NCBI RefSeq assembly: GCF_013744875.1
Contig: NZ_CP059399.1
Location: 6,634,001 to 6,698,000 of the forward strand
Direction: 5' to 3'
Length of the DNA: 64,000 nt
Origin: Nocardia huaxiensis
GTDB taxonomy: Bacteria; Actinomycetota; Actinomycetes; Mycobacteriales; Mycobacteriaceae
The notes beneath the pieces are model-generated. The model saw only the letters and a list, made by a program, of their open reading frames with translations, did not search any database and was not told where the DNA came from. Below are positions 17,451-25,962 of the stretch, in pieces (the first letter of the stretch is position 1; each line of letters begins with the position of its first letter). A program made the translations under genes and the position numbers.

Positions 17451-17927
17451 TCAGTTGGCGGCGGTGACGGCCGCGTTCTCCTCGCGGTGCTTGCGGAGTT
17501 CGGCGATCTCGCGTTCGAAATCCTCTGCGGAGCTGAAGGATCGGTAGACCGAGGCAAAGCGTAGGTAGGCGACCTCGTCGAGGTCGCGCAGGGGGCCGAG
17601 GATGGCCAGGCCGACCTCGTGGCTGGGCACCTCGGGGGAACCCTTGGCGCGCACCGCATCCTCGACCTGCTGGGCGAGCAGGTTGAGGGCGTCGCTGTCG
17701 ACCTCACGGCCCTGGCAGGCGCGGCTCACACCGCGGATGACCTTCTCGCGGCTGAAAGGTTCGGTGACGCCGCTGCGTTTCACGACCGAGAGGATCGCGG
17801 TTTCGACAGTGGTGAAGCGTCGCCCACATTCCGGGCAGGCTCGCCGCCTTCTGATGGCGGAGCCTTCCTCGGCCTCACGCGAGTCGACCACCCGCGAATC
17901 GGGATGGCGACAGTACGGGCAATGCAT
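17451..17927 (-). CDS. nrdR: NrdR, ribonucleotide reductase repressor
   Basis: A 158-residue zinc-ribbon/ATP-cone repressor that senses the ATP/dATP balance and binds NrdR boxes before ribonucleotide reductase genes. Seen: Cys3, Cys6, Cys31 and Cys34 of the zinc ribbon ('HCPYC', '[12 protein letters not shown]') and an ATP-cone from about residue 46 ('[27 protein letters not shown]'). The open frame extends to 17963, but 'MHCPYC' at 17927 is the universal start and has GAAGGA upstream. Position close to lexA is conserved in Mycobacteriales. Confidence 0.96.
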   Translation of the reverse strand: MHCPYCRHPDSRVVDSREAEEGSAIRRRRACPECGRRFTTVETAILSVVKRSGVTEPFSREKVIRGVSRACQGREVDSDALNLLAQQVEDAVRAKGSPEVPSHEVGLAILGPLRDLDEVAYLRFASVYRSFSSAEDFEREIAELRKHREENAAVTAAN

Positions 17928-18023
17928 CCGGAATCCTTCGTCGGCGCCTGAGTTCCTCAGCAACCCTCAGGATACCTGGGCGGACGCATTCGGCGTGCGT
18001 CCGCCCGGGTCAGCACCTGTCAA

Positions 18024-19418
18024 TCACGCCGTCAACTGCCACAGACTGGTCATATCGGCCACCAGGTCCGGCAGCCGCCGCACCAGCCGGCCATCCGCGA
18101 GTTTGGTCGAAAATGGTTCCGCCAGAACGGGTCTCGCGGCGGCCTCATTTGCGGACAGCTCCAGATAGCGCGGCAGCAGGTCGCCGACGATATAGGTCCA
18201 CCGCGTGTCGCGATCGGCCCAGTTGAAACTGGGCAGGGGTGTGCGCAGCGACATCCCGCCCGCGGTCAGCGTGGTGGGCGCGAAGACCCCGGGCGCGACC
18301 ACGCCCGGCACGGCAGCCTTGCCCGCGAGCGTGCTGACGTAGGTCATCACGCGACCCATGACACCCCGGCCCTGGGAGGTCACGTCCCACTGGTCGGCGA
18401 TGATCTGGTTCTGCTCGCGATCGGTCATGCGCAGGGCGGCGTCGGCCAGCCCCGCCGGGGTGCCGGCGTCGATCTCGCGCCATGCGGTGACCGCGTTCTC
18501 GTCGAGCACACCGGCCCGGTACATCTCCTCCACCGCGGCGAGGCCACCGGCCGCGTATGCCTCGTGCATCGGCACCTGGTCGATGAAAATATGCTTCTGC
18601 ATGATCATCAACCGGGTCTGGTACCAGGTCAGATCCTCGGCGGTGAGCCGCTCCCCCTCGGTGCCGAGCAACCGGATGTCGGTGGGCAGCAGATCGAGGA
18701 GCTCACCCGGCGTGCCGCGCAGCAGATCGGCGACCGTACTGCCGACCTGGTGAATGCCCGGCACCGTGAGAATCCCGGCCACATCGCCCATGTCGAAGAA
18801 GCCCGAGGCGAACGAACCGCCGGCCAGCCCGGCCAGCCCGACCCAGTAGAAGTCCGGGTGCGCATTGTTGAGCCGGAAGTAGTTCACGTACACCTGCGTG
18901 AACGTGCGCGAATTCGCCGGAACACCGCGATCCGGATCCCAGGTGGCCAGGTCGATATCCGCATTGCGGGTGGCGACCGTCAGCCAATACTGGTGCAGCA
19001 GTGTGGCATACCGCTGCGGCGCCACACCCGCCGCGCGCGCTTCGTCCAGGGCCGTGCGCAACTCCTCCGGATTCATGGGCAGCGCCGGATTCAGCCCGCC
19101 GCCCCCGGCCCCGTCACCATTGGTCGACGGCAGATCCAGATAGGCCAGGTAGCCGGATTCGGCGTGGGCCACCGGCACCATCGCGAAGCCGACCATCAGA
19201 CAGGCCGCGAGCAGGCCCGCGATCCGGGACAGCCGCGCGACGCCTCGCGGTCCGCGCGGCGACGCCTGCCGCCGGACGCCGTGTCCCACCTCGGCGATCG
19301 TGCGGAATACCGCCGGATCGTCATCCCCTACCATCCGGCCGATGGCCGCCGCTCGCGCGAACCCTCTTGCGGTGCGCGCCGTTCCGATGCGGTTCGGCGC
19401 GAAAGTATCCTCCGTCAC
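18024..19418 (-). CDS. Exported protein of unknown function
   Basis: A 464-residue protein not recognised with confidence. Seen: an unusually long hydrophilic, Arg-rich N-terminus (about 65 residues), a hydrophobic signal-like segment with Ala-x-Ala ending ('VPVAHAES', about residue 86), then a Gly-rich linker and a mostly helical exported domain. A segment around residues 160-190 ('NSRTFTQVYVNYFRLNNAHPDFYWVGLAGLAGG') recalls the 'SRT..Y..Y...HPE..WA.LA' pattern of DUF2515 proteins, but this is a resemblance only. GTG 19418 follows TAGCGT by 9 nt; an internal start (MVGDDDP, residue 29) is possible. It lies between nrdR and the lexA-divergent gene and may be cotranscribed with neither. Confidence 0.6.
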   Translation of the reverse strand: MTEDTFAPNRIGTARTARGFARAAAIGRMVGDDDPAVFRTIAEVGHGVRRQASPRGPRGVARLSRIAGLLAACLMVGFAMVPVAHAESGYLAYLDLPSTNGDGAGGGGLNPALPMNPEELRTALDEARAAGVAPQRYATLLHQYWLTVATRNADIDLATWDPDRGVPANSRTFTQVYVNYFRLNNAHPDFYWVGLAGLAGGSFASGFFDMGDVAGILTVPGIHQVGSTVADLLRGTPGELLDLLPTDIRLLGTEGERLTAEDLTWYQTRLMIMQKHIFIDQVPMHEAYAAGGLAAVEEMYRAGVLDENAVTAWREIDAGTPAGLADAALRMTDREQNQIIADQWDVTSQGRGVMGRVMTYVSTLAGKAAVPGVVAPGVFAPTTLTAGGMSLRTPLPSFNWADRDTRWTYIVGDLLPRYLELSANEAAARPVLAEPFSTKLADGRLVRRLPDLVADMTSLWQLTA

Positions 19419-19535
19419 AATTCGGGGACGCTAGCAACGCGTTTCAGTTTTCAATCTACATATTCGGCCACGCCGGTGGCCGAGCATCTCAATGCGAAAA
19501 CTCGGTTACATGCCCGCTACTGCCGAGGCGCCGCG

Positions 19536-19970
19536 CTAACGCGAGGGCGCGATGCCGTCGATCGGAGCGGGCGGCACGATCGACACCTCGACCGCCGGGG
19601 CCGGCTGCGGGCCGAAGTTGCCCGCGCGCAGTTGCGCCAGGCCGATGAGACCGGCCACGGCGAGGGCCGTCATGAGGGCCGAAAGAGCCAGGGCGGCAAA
19701 GCCGATCTGGGCGCGCTGCACGCGATTCAGCGGATGGACACCCCGGGCGCGCACGGCGGGTCGCCGGGCGATGACATGGGCGCGTCGTACACGCGCGCGG
19801 TCGTGCGCGACCGACTGCCGCGGGGCCGAACAGGTCTGCCGAGTGGGCGCGGAACGCCAGGCGGCATCGGCCGCACGGGTGGGCGCGCGATGCGCGCGCA
19901 GCTCGCGCGGGATGTTGCTGAAGCCGAGATCGCTTGCCAGAGTGTCGAATTCGCTGACCGCGGTGCGCAT
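19536..19970 (-). CDS. SOS-box-preceded small membrane protein divergent from lexA (Rv2719c/ChiZ position)
   Basis: A 144-residue protein: Arg-rich cytoplasmic part, one membrane helix at about residues 93-115 ('IGFAALALSALMTALAVAGLIGLAQL'), and a short Pro-rich external tail ending 'GIAPSR'. In mycobacteria the gene divergent from lexA (Rv2719c, ChiZ) is a DNA-damage-induced membrane protein with a LysM domain that interferes with division. This protein has the same position and membrane topology but no LysM domain after the helix. ATG 19970 follows GGAGGT by 7 nt. An SOS box lies 65 nt upstream. A division-inhibitor role is inferred from position. Confidence 0.65.
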   Translation of the reverse strand: MRTAVSEFDTLASDLGFSNIPRELRAHRAPTRAADAAWRSAPTRQTCSAPRQSVAHDRARVRRAHVIARRPAVRARGVHPLNRVQRAQIGFAALALSALMTALAVAGLIGLAQLRAGNFGPQPAPAVEVSIVPPAPIDGIAPSR

Positions 19971-20034
19971 CGAACAAACCTCCAAGTGTGGACGGACCGG
20001 ATGATGCCGGACGATTGACTCGATCATGTGTTCG

Positions 20035-20050
20035 AAGAACTGATGTTCGA
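20035..20050. promoter_or_regulatory. LexA (SOS) box for the lexA-divergent gene
   Basis: GAAC-TGAT-GTTC core (20037-20048), flanked by aa and ga. It matches the actinobacterial/Bacillus-type SOS box GAAC-N4-GTTC and lies upstream of the minus-strand gene at 19970. Confidence 0.8.
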
Positions 20051-20098
20051 ATTTCTACCACGGCCGACCGACAATGTCAGCTAGAAACGCGACATGCG

Positions 20099-20139
20099 TC
20101 GAACAGATGTTTGATCAGTCGCGCCCGGCCGACTACAGT
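20099..20139 (+). promoter_or_regulatory. lexA promoter with overlapping SOS box
   Basis: SOS box TCGAACagatGTTTGA (20099-20114, one mismatch from perfect symmetry) overlaps the -35 TTGATC (20111-20116). A 17-nt spacer leads to the -10 TACAGT (20134-20139). This layout implies LexA autorepression by blocking RNA polymerase. Confidence 0.85.
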
Positions 20140-20203
20140 CGAGGCACGAGATCTCCGGACGCGTGGTGAACAGCGCCGGAGCGAAATCCGGTGAGGCACA
20201 GCA

Positions 20204-20980
20204 GTGAACGGAGGGACGGCGGCGGTGAGCGAACACGGCGGTGTGGAAGGTGACAGTGGGCCGGTCGGTCCCGCCGGCGACGGCGACGCCGAAACATCGG
20301 GTGGCGGCGGCACGGATCTGACCGTCCGCCAGCGCAAGGTCCTGGAGGTCATCCGCACCTCGGTCAGCGACCGCGGCTATCCCCCCAGCATCCGGGAGAT
20401 CGGCGACGCCGTCGGTCTCACCTCGACTTCCTCGGTGGCGCACCAGCTTCGGGCGCTCGAGCGCAAGGGCTATCTGCGCCGCGATCCCAATCGCCCGCGC
20501 GCCGTGGACGTGCGCGGCCTGGACGAGACCGCCATCCGCGCCACCTCCGGCGTGGCGCAATTGCGTGCGGTCTCCGCCGATTCCGAGGTCTCGGGCGAGC
20601 ACCCCGAACCCACCTATGTGCCCGTCCTGGGCCGGATCGCCGCCGGTGGCCCGATCCTGGCCGAGCAGGCGGTGGAGGATGTCTTCCCGCTGCCGCGCGA
20701 GCTGGTCGGCGAGGGTTCGCTGTTCCTGCTGAAGGTCGTCGGTCAGTCCATGATCGACGCGGCCATCTGCGACGGCGACTGGGTCGTGGTCAGACAGCAG
20801 AACGTCGCCGAGAACGGCGACATCGTGGCCGCCATGATCGACGGCGAAGCCACCGTGAAGACGTTCAAGCGCACCGGCAAAGACGTGTGGCTGCTGCCGC
20901 ACAACCAGCTGTTCGAGCCGATCCCGGGTAATGACGCCCAGGTGCTCGGCAAGGTTGTCACGGTCATCCGCAAGGTCTGA
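20204..20980 (+). CDS. lexA: LexA, SOS repressor
   Basis: SOS transcriptional repressor of 258 residues, inactivated by RecA-stimulated self-cleavage. Seen: winged HTH '[35 protein letters not shown]' (about 60-94), cleavage bond Ala147-Gly148 in 'GRIAAGGP', catalytic Ser182 ('GQSMID') and Lys219 ('GEATVKTF'). Two GTG starts are possible. The one at 20204 follows GGTGAGG and resembles mycobacterial 'MN..' starts, while 20225 has a better GGAGGG site. The 40-residue Gly-rich N-terminus before the HTH is typical of actinobacterial LexA. Confidence 0.97.
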   Translation: MNGGTAAVSEHGGVEGDSGPVGPAGDGDAETSGGGGTDLTVRQRKVLEVIRTSVSDRGYPPSIREIGDAVGLTSTSSVAHQLRALERKGYLRRDPNRPRAVDVRGLDETAIRATSGVAQLRAVSADSEVSGEHPEPTYVPVLGRIAAGGPILAEQAVEDVFPLPRELVGEGSLFLLKVVGQSMIDAAICDGDWVVVRQQNVAENGDIVAAMIDGEATVKTFKRTGKDVWLLPHNQLFEPIPGNDAQVLGKVVTVIRKV

Positions 20981-20990
20981 CCGTGTCCTG

Positions 20991-21041
20991 CTGTCGTGAC
21001 CCGGTGGCCGCCCCGCAGACCGGTCCCCGGGGTCACGACAG
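20991..21041. terminator. Bidirectional terminator between lexA and DUF4389 gene
   Basis: Perfect 12-bp inverted repeat CTGTCGTGACCC (20991-21002) / GGGTCACGACAG (21030-21041) between convergent genes; the loop is 27 nt. Confidence 0.6.
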
Positions 21042-21048
21042 TCGTCCA

Positions 21049-21849
21049 CTAGCGCTGGCTGGTGCCCACCATCGAGTACTCGTCGTCATTCGACCGGGAA
21101 CCGGAAGCACCCTGGGTGAAACTCGACAGAATCCCCAGAACGAGAATGACCCACAACAGGATTCGCGCCCCCTGGGAGACCAGCAGCGGCCGGGTCGGAG
21201 ACGCCGCGGCATAGCCCGGCGGCATATCGGTGCTCGCGATCGGGGCGGGCCCGTCGCCGAAGACGCCCTTGAGATAGGTCGGCGTGAGCATGTACCAGTA
21301 GGACTCGGTCCGCACCTGGTTGCGCAGCACCGCCGCCGTCGCCTGGAAGATCGTGTCCGGCATGCGGCCCATGATCAGCACGATCAGCCACAGGATCAGT
21401 GAGATCACCATCCAGCCCGAGACGAACCAGGCGGTCAGCAAGAGGATCGGCAGCGCCAGGAAGAAGCGGAACAGCACCGCCATCCGGTTCAGCGGCGTCG
21501 GCGCCGGAAACCACACGCGCACCGGATGGTCGACGGCCACATCCATGGTGAACGGCGGATAGACATCGACCATGAGCATCAGATAGGCCATGACCCGCGT
21601 GCTGTAGGCGAGGTAGGAGCGCAGGAAGTCACCGCACCACGGCGGCAGCGCGCCCGTGAACAGCGCCGCGAACCATCCGATGATGGCCACCACCGTCGCG
21701 GCCAAGCCGAGCGCCCACACCACGATCAGCTGCGGGATCGCCAGTATCAGGCGGATCAGCACGGTCCAGCGCCGCTGCGTCGGCGGGGTGAAGACATCCA
21801 GCTCGACCGTTGGTTCCGGTACGGGCTGCCAAGCGGTGGATCCATCCAT
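21049..21849 (-). CDS. DUF4389 membrane protein
   Basis: A 266-residue membrane protein with two similar halves, each carrying paired helices: 'RRWTVLIRLILAIPQLIVVWALGLAATVVAIIGWFAALFTG' and 'LNRMAVLFRFFLALPILLLTAWFVSGWMVISLILWLIVLIMGRMPDTIF'. Each half is followed by an aromatic-rich segment ('LRSYLAYSTRVMAYL', 'LRNQVRTESYWYML'). This duplicated R-x-LLR-x-x-LAIP pattern is that of DUF4389 proteins, whose function is unknown. The open frame extends to 21978, but ATG 21849 has GGAAGAGAG upstream and gives a family-like start. The following minus-strand promoter region is clear. Confidence 0.75.
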   Translation of the reverse strand: MDGSTAWQPVPEPTVELDVFTPPTQRRWTVLIRLILAIPQLIVVWALGLAATVVAIIGWFAALFTGALPPWCGDFLRSYLAYSTRVMAYLMLMVDVYPPFTMDVAVDHPVRVWFPAPTPLNRMAVLFRFFLALPILLLTAWFVSGWMVISLILWLIVLIMGRMPDTIFQATAAVLRNQVRTESYWYMLTPTYLKGVFGDGPAPIASTDMPPGYAAASPTRPLLVSQGARILLWVILVLGILSSFTQGASGSRSNDDEYSMVGTSQR

Positions 21850-21953
21850 GGCGACACACTCTCTTCCGAGTTCGGCGGAGCAGCACTCAATCGATCGATG
21901 TGCTGTCAGCGTCGCATATCGCCTGGTCGAAACCGGTGAGACATCCCGGAAGG

Positions 21954-22418
21954 CTAGCTGTCGGCAATGCCGCCCCACACCGCGCGTGAACCGGAGTCGC
22001 CGACCCGGTAGGTCTGCACGGTCGCCGCCGCGCCGGCCGCCACCACCAGCACCGCGACGAGGGCGAGCACGGCCCGGCCCAGGGGTCTGCCGCGCTGTTC
22101 ACGCAGCCGGACCACGATCAGGAGCGCGGCCGCGACCGGCAGCGGGACAACGAAATACAGCATCTGGTTGCCGAGATCGGCATGCTCTTGAATCGCCGGA
22201 GCGGGACCGAGCTTGCCCTGCAACCACTCCCCCGCCTCCGTGGTCAGCGGCGTCAGTCCCACCACGAGCACCGCGAGCCCGGCCGCGAGCCAGAGCACCC
22301 GGCTGCGCGCGGCGGGCCACACCGCGCACGCGATCAGCAGGACTGTGGTCAGCGGCACCAGCACGACGATCGCGTGCACCAGCAGGATATGGGCGGGCAG
22401 TCCGGCAAAGGTCGACAT
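21954..22418 (-). CDS. DUF2231-like membrane protein
   Basis: A 154-residue protein with four predicted membrane helices. Seen: 'FAGLPAHILLVHAIVVLVPLTTVLLI' with the conserved His (PxHxxLVH) of DUF2231, 'WLAAGLAVLVVGLTPLTTEAGEWLQ', 'HADLGNQMLYFVVPLPVAAALLIVVRL' with a further conserved His, and a last helix. The spaced membrane histidines resemble heme-binding b-type proteins, but heme binding is not shown. ATG 22418 follows GAGGGTG. Confidence 0.72.
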   Translation of the reverse strand: MSTFAGLPAHILLVHAIVVLVPLTTVLLIACAVWPAARSRVLWLAAGLAVLVVGLTPLTTEAGEWLQGKLGPAPAIQEHADLGNQMLYFVVPLPVAAALLIVVRLREQRGRPLGRAVLALVAVLVVAAGAAATVQTYRVGDSGSRAVWGGIADS

Positions 22419-22587
22419 ATCAGCACCCTCGTTCGGCGAACCGTTGCGGCGATACCTGAACAACGTAGGCCGCCGATGTCCGGTTCGCCTGCGCCACACA
22501 CAGATTGCCCAGCCCCATCACCTCGCGAGTCCGCCTCCCATCTCACCGATGGCACAACCGCGACAGTCAAAAACGCTCACCCAGTAA

Positions 22588-22665
22588 CGGGGGCCGGGGG
22601 CAGAGCCCCCGATACCGGGGGTCCGGGGGCGGAGCCCCTGGGAAAAGCACAGAGCCCCTGGGAAA
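22588..22665. repeat. GC-rich palindromic repeat cluster
   Basis: A run of small G/C palindromes: GGGGGCAGAGCCCCC at 22596-22610, a second arm pair (GGGGGC GGAGCCCC, about 22625-22639), and a tandem copy of AGCCCCTGGGAAA (starting near 22633 and 22653). It lies just downstream of the minus-strand gene ending at 22674. Elements of the form 'gggggtccgggggcggagccccc' are dispersed in many nocardial genomes. Confidence 0.7.
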
Positions 22666-22673
22666 TTACAGCC

Positions 22674-23267
22674 CTACTCCGGGCGTTGTGCGGGGATCAG
22701 CTGGGTGGGGGCGTCGTCGCCGGTCATGGCCGGGCGCGGCGCGGGTTCCAGGGGTGTCGCGTGCGGTGCGGACTCACCGGCCAGGGCGGGGCGCGAGGCG
22801 GGTTCGGCGGCCGGTGGGAGGGCGACGCCGTGCACGAAGCCGAGCAGCTCGTACTGGGCGCCGACCGTCATGACGGCCGTGTTTTTGTCCTGCGCAATGA
22901 AACCCATGTTGTAGCCGATGACGCGGCGCAGCGATTCCATCCAGCGATGGTCCAGCACCCGGCAATCCGCCCACGGAAAGTACTCGAGTCCGGTGCGCAG
23001 ATAGAACCGGTCGCCCACGCGCGCCTGGCGCAGCAGATCCAGCACCCAGGCGTCGATGCGATTGGACTGGGCATTGCGATAGATCCGGGCATGCGGCGCG
23101 ACGGCCGCGTTCGCGAATGCCTCGAAGGAATTCAGCAACTCACCCGGAAACTCATCGATGCGGACGAAACCGACGACATCGAGACCCTGCAACTGTTCTG
23201 GAAGTTGGGCGGCAATCCTGCGCTCGTCGTGCAGTTTGAACTTCCTTCTAATGTCTTCGGTGCGCAT
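22674..23267 (-). CDS. Uncharacterised protein
   Basis: A 197-residue soluble protein not assigned to a family. Seen: Arg/Lys-rich N-terminus ('MRTEDIRRKFKLHDERRIAAQLPEQL'), a compact domain to about residue 145 with 'ARIYRNAQSNRIDAWVLDLLRQ', 'RFYLRTGLEYFPWADCRVLDHRWMESLRRVIGYNMGFIAQD' and 'YELLGFVHGVALP', then a Pro/Ala-rich disordered tail. No signal peptide. ATG 23267 follows GGAGAT. It stands alone, followed by the palindromic repeat cluster. No function is proposed. Confidence 0.7.
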   Translation of the reverse strand: MRTEDIRRKFKLHDERRIAAQLPEQLQGLDVVGFVRIDEFPGELLNSFEAFANAAVAPHARIYRNAQSNRIDAWVLDLLRQARVGDRFYLRTGLEYFPWADCRVLDHRWMESLRRVIGYNMGFIAQDKNTAVMTVGAQYELLGFVHGVALPPAAEPASRPALAGESAPHATPLEPAPRPAMTGDDAPTQLIPAQRPE

Positions 23268-23427
23268 TTATCTCCGACTTCCCAACCTCTGTTCACCGAA
23301 CACTAACACGAACCCAACCGTTTCAGATCCCAGTTGGTCTCATGACCAGAACAAGGTTTGGCAACGGCCGCAACGCATCGGCAATTCATCGCACAATGGC
23401 TGCGGATGCGGTGTGAGTCACGGAAGC

Positions 23428-25101
23428 TCAGCGGTCATAGACGCCCGCAATAATTTCGCCCTGAGTGCGCAGCCCGGGATTGTCCGCATCCCAGTAGCTA
23501 CCGTGCGCCCACGGATCGAGCGGTATGCCGCGCAGCAACGGAAGGTCGAGCGTGGCGCCCGAGGACGTGAAAACCGTTGCGCCGAAGAGCGGATCGGCGG
23601 GGCTGACGCCGTGGGCCACGCCGCCGAAATACGGGATGGGATCGGCGCCGTCGGCGGTGGCGAAGACGTGCTCGTGATTGTCCGCGGGCGCGATGCCCTC
23701 CAACCGGAGGTCGGAGACATGCCCGGCCTCCACCCCGGGACTGCCCGCGAAGATCAGGTCGTCCACCGCCAGCGCGCCGCCGTCACCGGCCGCCACCCCG
23801 ATCAACGTGCTGCCGTAGCTGTGGCCGACCAGGGTGTTGTGCGAGGGCAGACCGTCATGGGTGGCGCGCAGGCCGTCGGTGAAACGGTCCAGTGCCGGGC
23901 CGCCCTCGTCGGCGAACCGATCCAGCAGGGCGTCGCCCAGTCCGGGTGGGGAGTCGTAGCCGTACCAGGTGATCACCGAGGTGCGGGCGGCCGGATCGGC
24001 GAACCTGGCGGAGTAGAAGAGCGCCGAGGCGCGCTGCACGCCACGGGTGAGGGTGTCGAGGGTGGAATCGGTGCCGGGGACGAACGCGGCGACATTGCGG
24101 GCGGAGTCCGGGTTGTTCATGGCGATGGCGGCGTGACCGTCGTCGTCCACGGCCAGCAGCAGGCGGGACGCGAGCGCGGAGTCACTCGCGGCGAGGACGG
24201 AATCGTATCCGGCAAGCCGGTTTTCGAGTGCGATGCGCGCGTCGGTCCATTCGATCAGGCGCACCCCGTCGGCGTACCCGGTCGGGAGGTTGCGGTCGCG
24301 AACCCAGTCGGGGTGCTCGCATTCCAGCGCGGTCAGCTGGGCGCGAACTGTCTCTCGCTGGTGGTCGATCGCGAGGCGGTTGTAGTAATCCCGTGCGACA
24401 GCGGGAATCCCGTCCCGATTCCCGATAGCCGGGTCGTAGGCGAACAGCGCGTCCCGGTCTGCCGGTGACAGTGACTCCCACAGAACGCACAGCAGCTTCG
24501 GATCCTCCGGCAGGGCGCCGGTACCGGCGAGGCAGGCGAGCACAGTCGGATCGCGCGGCTCCGGATCCGGCGCGGCGGCCAGGGCGTACAGGGTTTCGGC
24601 GGCGGCCGACAATCGTTCGCCCAGATGCTGATCGGTGTCACCCGCTTGATGCAACAGCGGCACGAGACGCGCCTGCAACGCGGCGGCCTCGGCGTCGAAG
24701 CAGACCTGGAGCGCCAGATCCACCACCGGGTTGCCGCTGGCGGCGCACGGCGGTGAAACCGATCCATCGTCGGAGAGCTCGCAACCCTTGGCGGCGGCCT
24801 CCCGCTCGATCTCCCGCACCGCCGCGCGGAACCCATCCAGCGCAGCGATATCGGCGAGTGCGTCGGCGATATCGATCAGCACCGCGCCGATATGGTTCGC
24901 GCGCAGTTGGGATTCCAGCAACCGCAGCGCGGCAGCTGTCGCCGACGACCCTTGCCAATGCGCCAGCGCCGCATCGACTCCCCGGCCCACCTCATCCATG
25001 GCCGCCCGGAACCGTCGATTCGCCGACACCACAGCCTCACTCGCCACCGCCGCTGCCAGCGGCCGCCACCGCAGCACCTGCGACACAGCCGCTTTCGGCA
25101 C
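23428..25101 (-). CDS. DUF1023 alpha/beta hydrolase, ESX-associated
   Basis: A 557-residue protein: an N-terminal helical region of about 250 residues, which in related proteins resembles ESX secretion modules, followed by a DUF1023 alpha/beta hydrolase domain. Seen: nucleophile elbow 'TLVGHSYGSTLIGVA' (Ser), 'DDLIFAGSPGVEAGHVSDL', acid candidate in 'VFATADGADPIPYFGG' and the C-terminal 'HGSYWD' His. GTG 25101 has GAGGAGGGGG upstream and was preferred over the further open frame. An ESX EspC-like gene lies 440 nt upstream on the same strand, the pairing often seen in Nocardia. An esterase or lipase role is inferred from the fold. Confidence 0.8.
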   Translation of the reverse strand: MPKAAVSQVLRWRPLAAAVASEAVVSANRRFRAAMDEVGRGVDAALAHWQGSSATAAALRLLESQLRANHIGAVLIDIADALADIAALDGFRAAVREIEREAAAKGCELSDDGSVSPPCAASGNPVVDLALQVCFDAEAAALQARLVPLLHQAGDTDQHLGERLSAAAETLYALAAAPDPEPRDPTVLACLAGTGALPEDPKLLCVLWESLSPADRDALFAYDPAIGNRDGIPAVARDYYNRLAIDHQRETVRAQLTALECEHPDWVRDRNLPTGYADGVRLIEWTDARIALENRLAGYDSVLAASDSALASRLLLAVDDDGHAAIAMNNPDSARNVAAFVPGTDSTLDTLTRGVQRASALFYSARFADPAARTSVITWYGYDSPPGLGDALLDRFADEGGPALDRFTDGLRATHDGLPSHNTLVGHSYGSTLIGVAAGDGGALAVDDLIFAGSPGVEAGHVSDLRLEGIAPADNHEHVFATADGADPIPYFGGVAHGVSPADPLFGATVFTSSGATLDLPLLRGIPLDPWAHGSYWDADNPGLRTQGEIIAGVYDR

Positions 25102-25542
25102 GCCCCCTCCTCGTGAGACGAACAATCGAGCACGCGGACACCGGCATAGCAGCCGACCGGCCCGGTGCCGACTGGCTCCGTCCCGGCGAACCGGTCATGG
25201 AGGTCCGCTACCAAGCGAGGGCGAACCTCCGCGGATCGGGGCCCGCCGGCAGCTGCTGCCCAGCCCTCGAACGGACCCGCACCGCTGGCAGATTCAGGCC
25301 GCCGGAGCCAGGACCCCAGCCTTCGATCCGTCCCGGACCGCCGGCACGGATTCGGACCACCAATGCTGGTGCGACGGACCTACTGCCGCCAAGGCGCGCA
25401 GGCCGCCGGTGAGATCGATCCCCGGATCGGCGCGGTGCGCCAGACGCTGATCGGCGGACTGCATCCGGGCGCTCATCGCCCCTGAGCGCACGCCCGGCCG
25501 GAGCAGCTGCCAGATTCCGGAAATGGGACGCACCGGTGGAAC
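25102..25542. other. 440-nt stretch without a supported gene
   Basis: Between the EspC-like gene and the DUF1023 hydrolase gene. A minus-strand GTG frame at 25533-25294 (79 codons, containing 'HQHWWSESVPAVRDG') begins 10 nt after the EspC-like stop and could be a third gene of the cassette, but it has no clear ribosome-binding site and no family resemblance. Nothing else is visible. Confidence 0.3.
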
Positions 25543-25851
25543 TCAGGCGGTGCCGTGTAGGTAGGTGTCGAGTTGGTCGGCGAGGGCCTGGTCGGTGGCT
25601 TCGTAGGTGGTGGCGCCCTGGTCGGTGGTGGCGGCGAGGGTGTTGAGTTCGTCGGCCATGCGGCGTAGGACGGTGAGCAGTGGGGCGGTGACGTCCACGG
25701 CTGCCGAGCCGGTGGCGGAGTTGGGCATGGCTTGGCCTGCTTGGGCTATGAGGTCTACCGGGTCTATTCCGTTGATGGCGCCGGATTGGGCGCGCAGGCC
25801 CGTGGCCAGTGTGCGCAGGGCCTCGATGTCGGCCCGCAGCATGTCCCCCAT
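25543..25851 (-). CDS. ESX (type VII) secretion target, EspC-like
   Basis: A 102-residue helical-hairpin protein of the EspC/WXG100-like class exported by ESX systems. Seen: two amphipathic helices (about residues 3-24 and 50-75) separated by a loop, and the general secretion signal YxxxD at Tyr83-Asp87 ('TYEATDQAL') on the C-terminal side. There is no W-x-G motif, as in EspC-type proteins. ATG 25851 follows a G-rich site; the longer open frame (to 25947) adds a non-family N-terminus. It is encoded upstream of a DUF1023 hydrolase. No ESX core genes are in the window. Confidence 0.72.
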   Translation of the reverse strand: MGDMLRADIEALRTLATGLRAQSGAINGIDPVDLIAQAGQAMPNSATGSAAVDVTAPLLTVLRRMADELNTLAATTDQGATTYEATDQALADQLDTYLHGTA

Positions 25852-25962
25852 GGTGGTTCCCCCTTCTTCTGTGCCCACCCTAGTTGTGGCGGGGCACGCG
25901 CGCTGGGTGCGCGGCGTATCTGTGGACGAACAGGGAGTTGTCCACAATCCGGTGATACGGGC

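Noticed and set aside
20035..20114. SOS boxes considered as the same motif as the TGTCTSAGACA sites
   Set aside because: Sequence and spacing differ (GAAC-N4-GTTC against an 11-bp palindrome); they belong to LexA.
22588..22665. GC palindromes considered as a CRISPR array
   Set aside because: Units are unequal, spaced by a few bases without unique spacers, and no cas genes are nearby.
25294..25533. 79-codon minus-strand frame after the EspC-like gene
   Set aside because: No ribosome-binding site, no family pattern and only weak coding character; kept as a possibility in the gap entry, not called as a gene.
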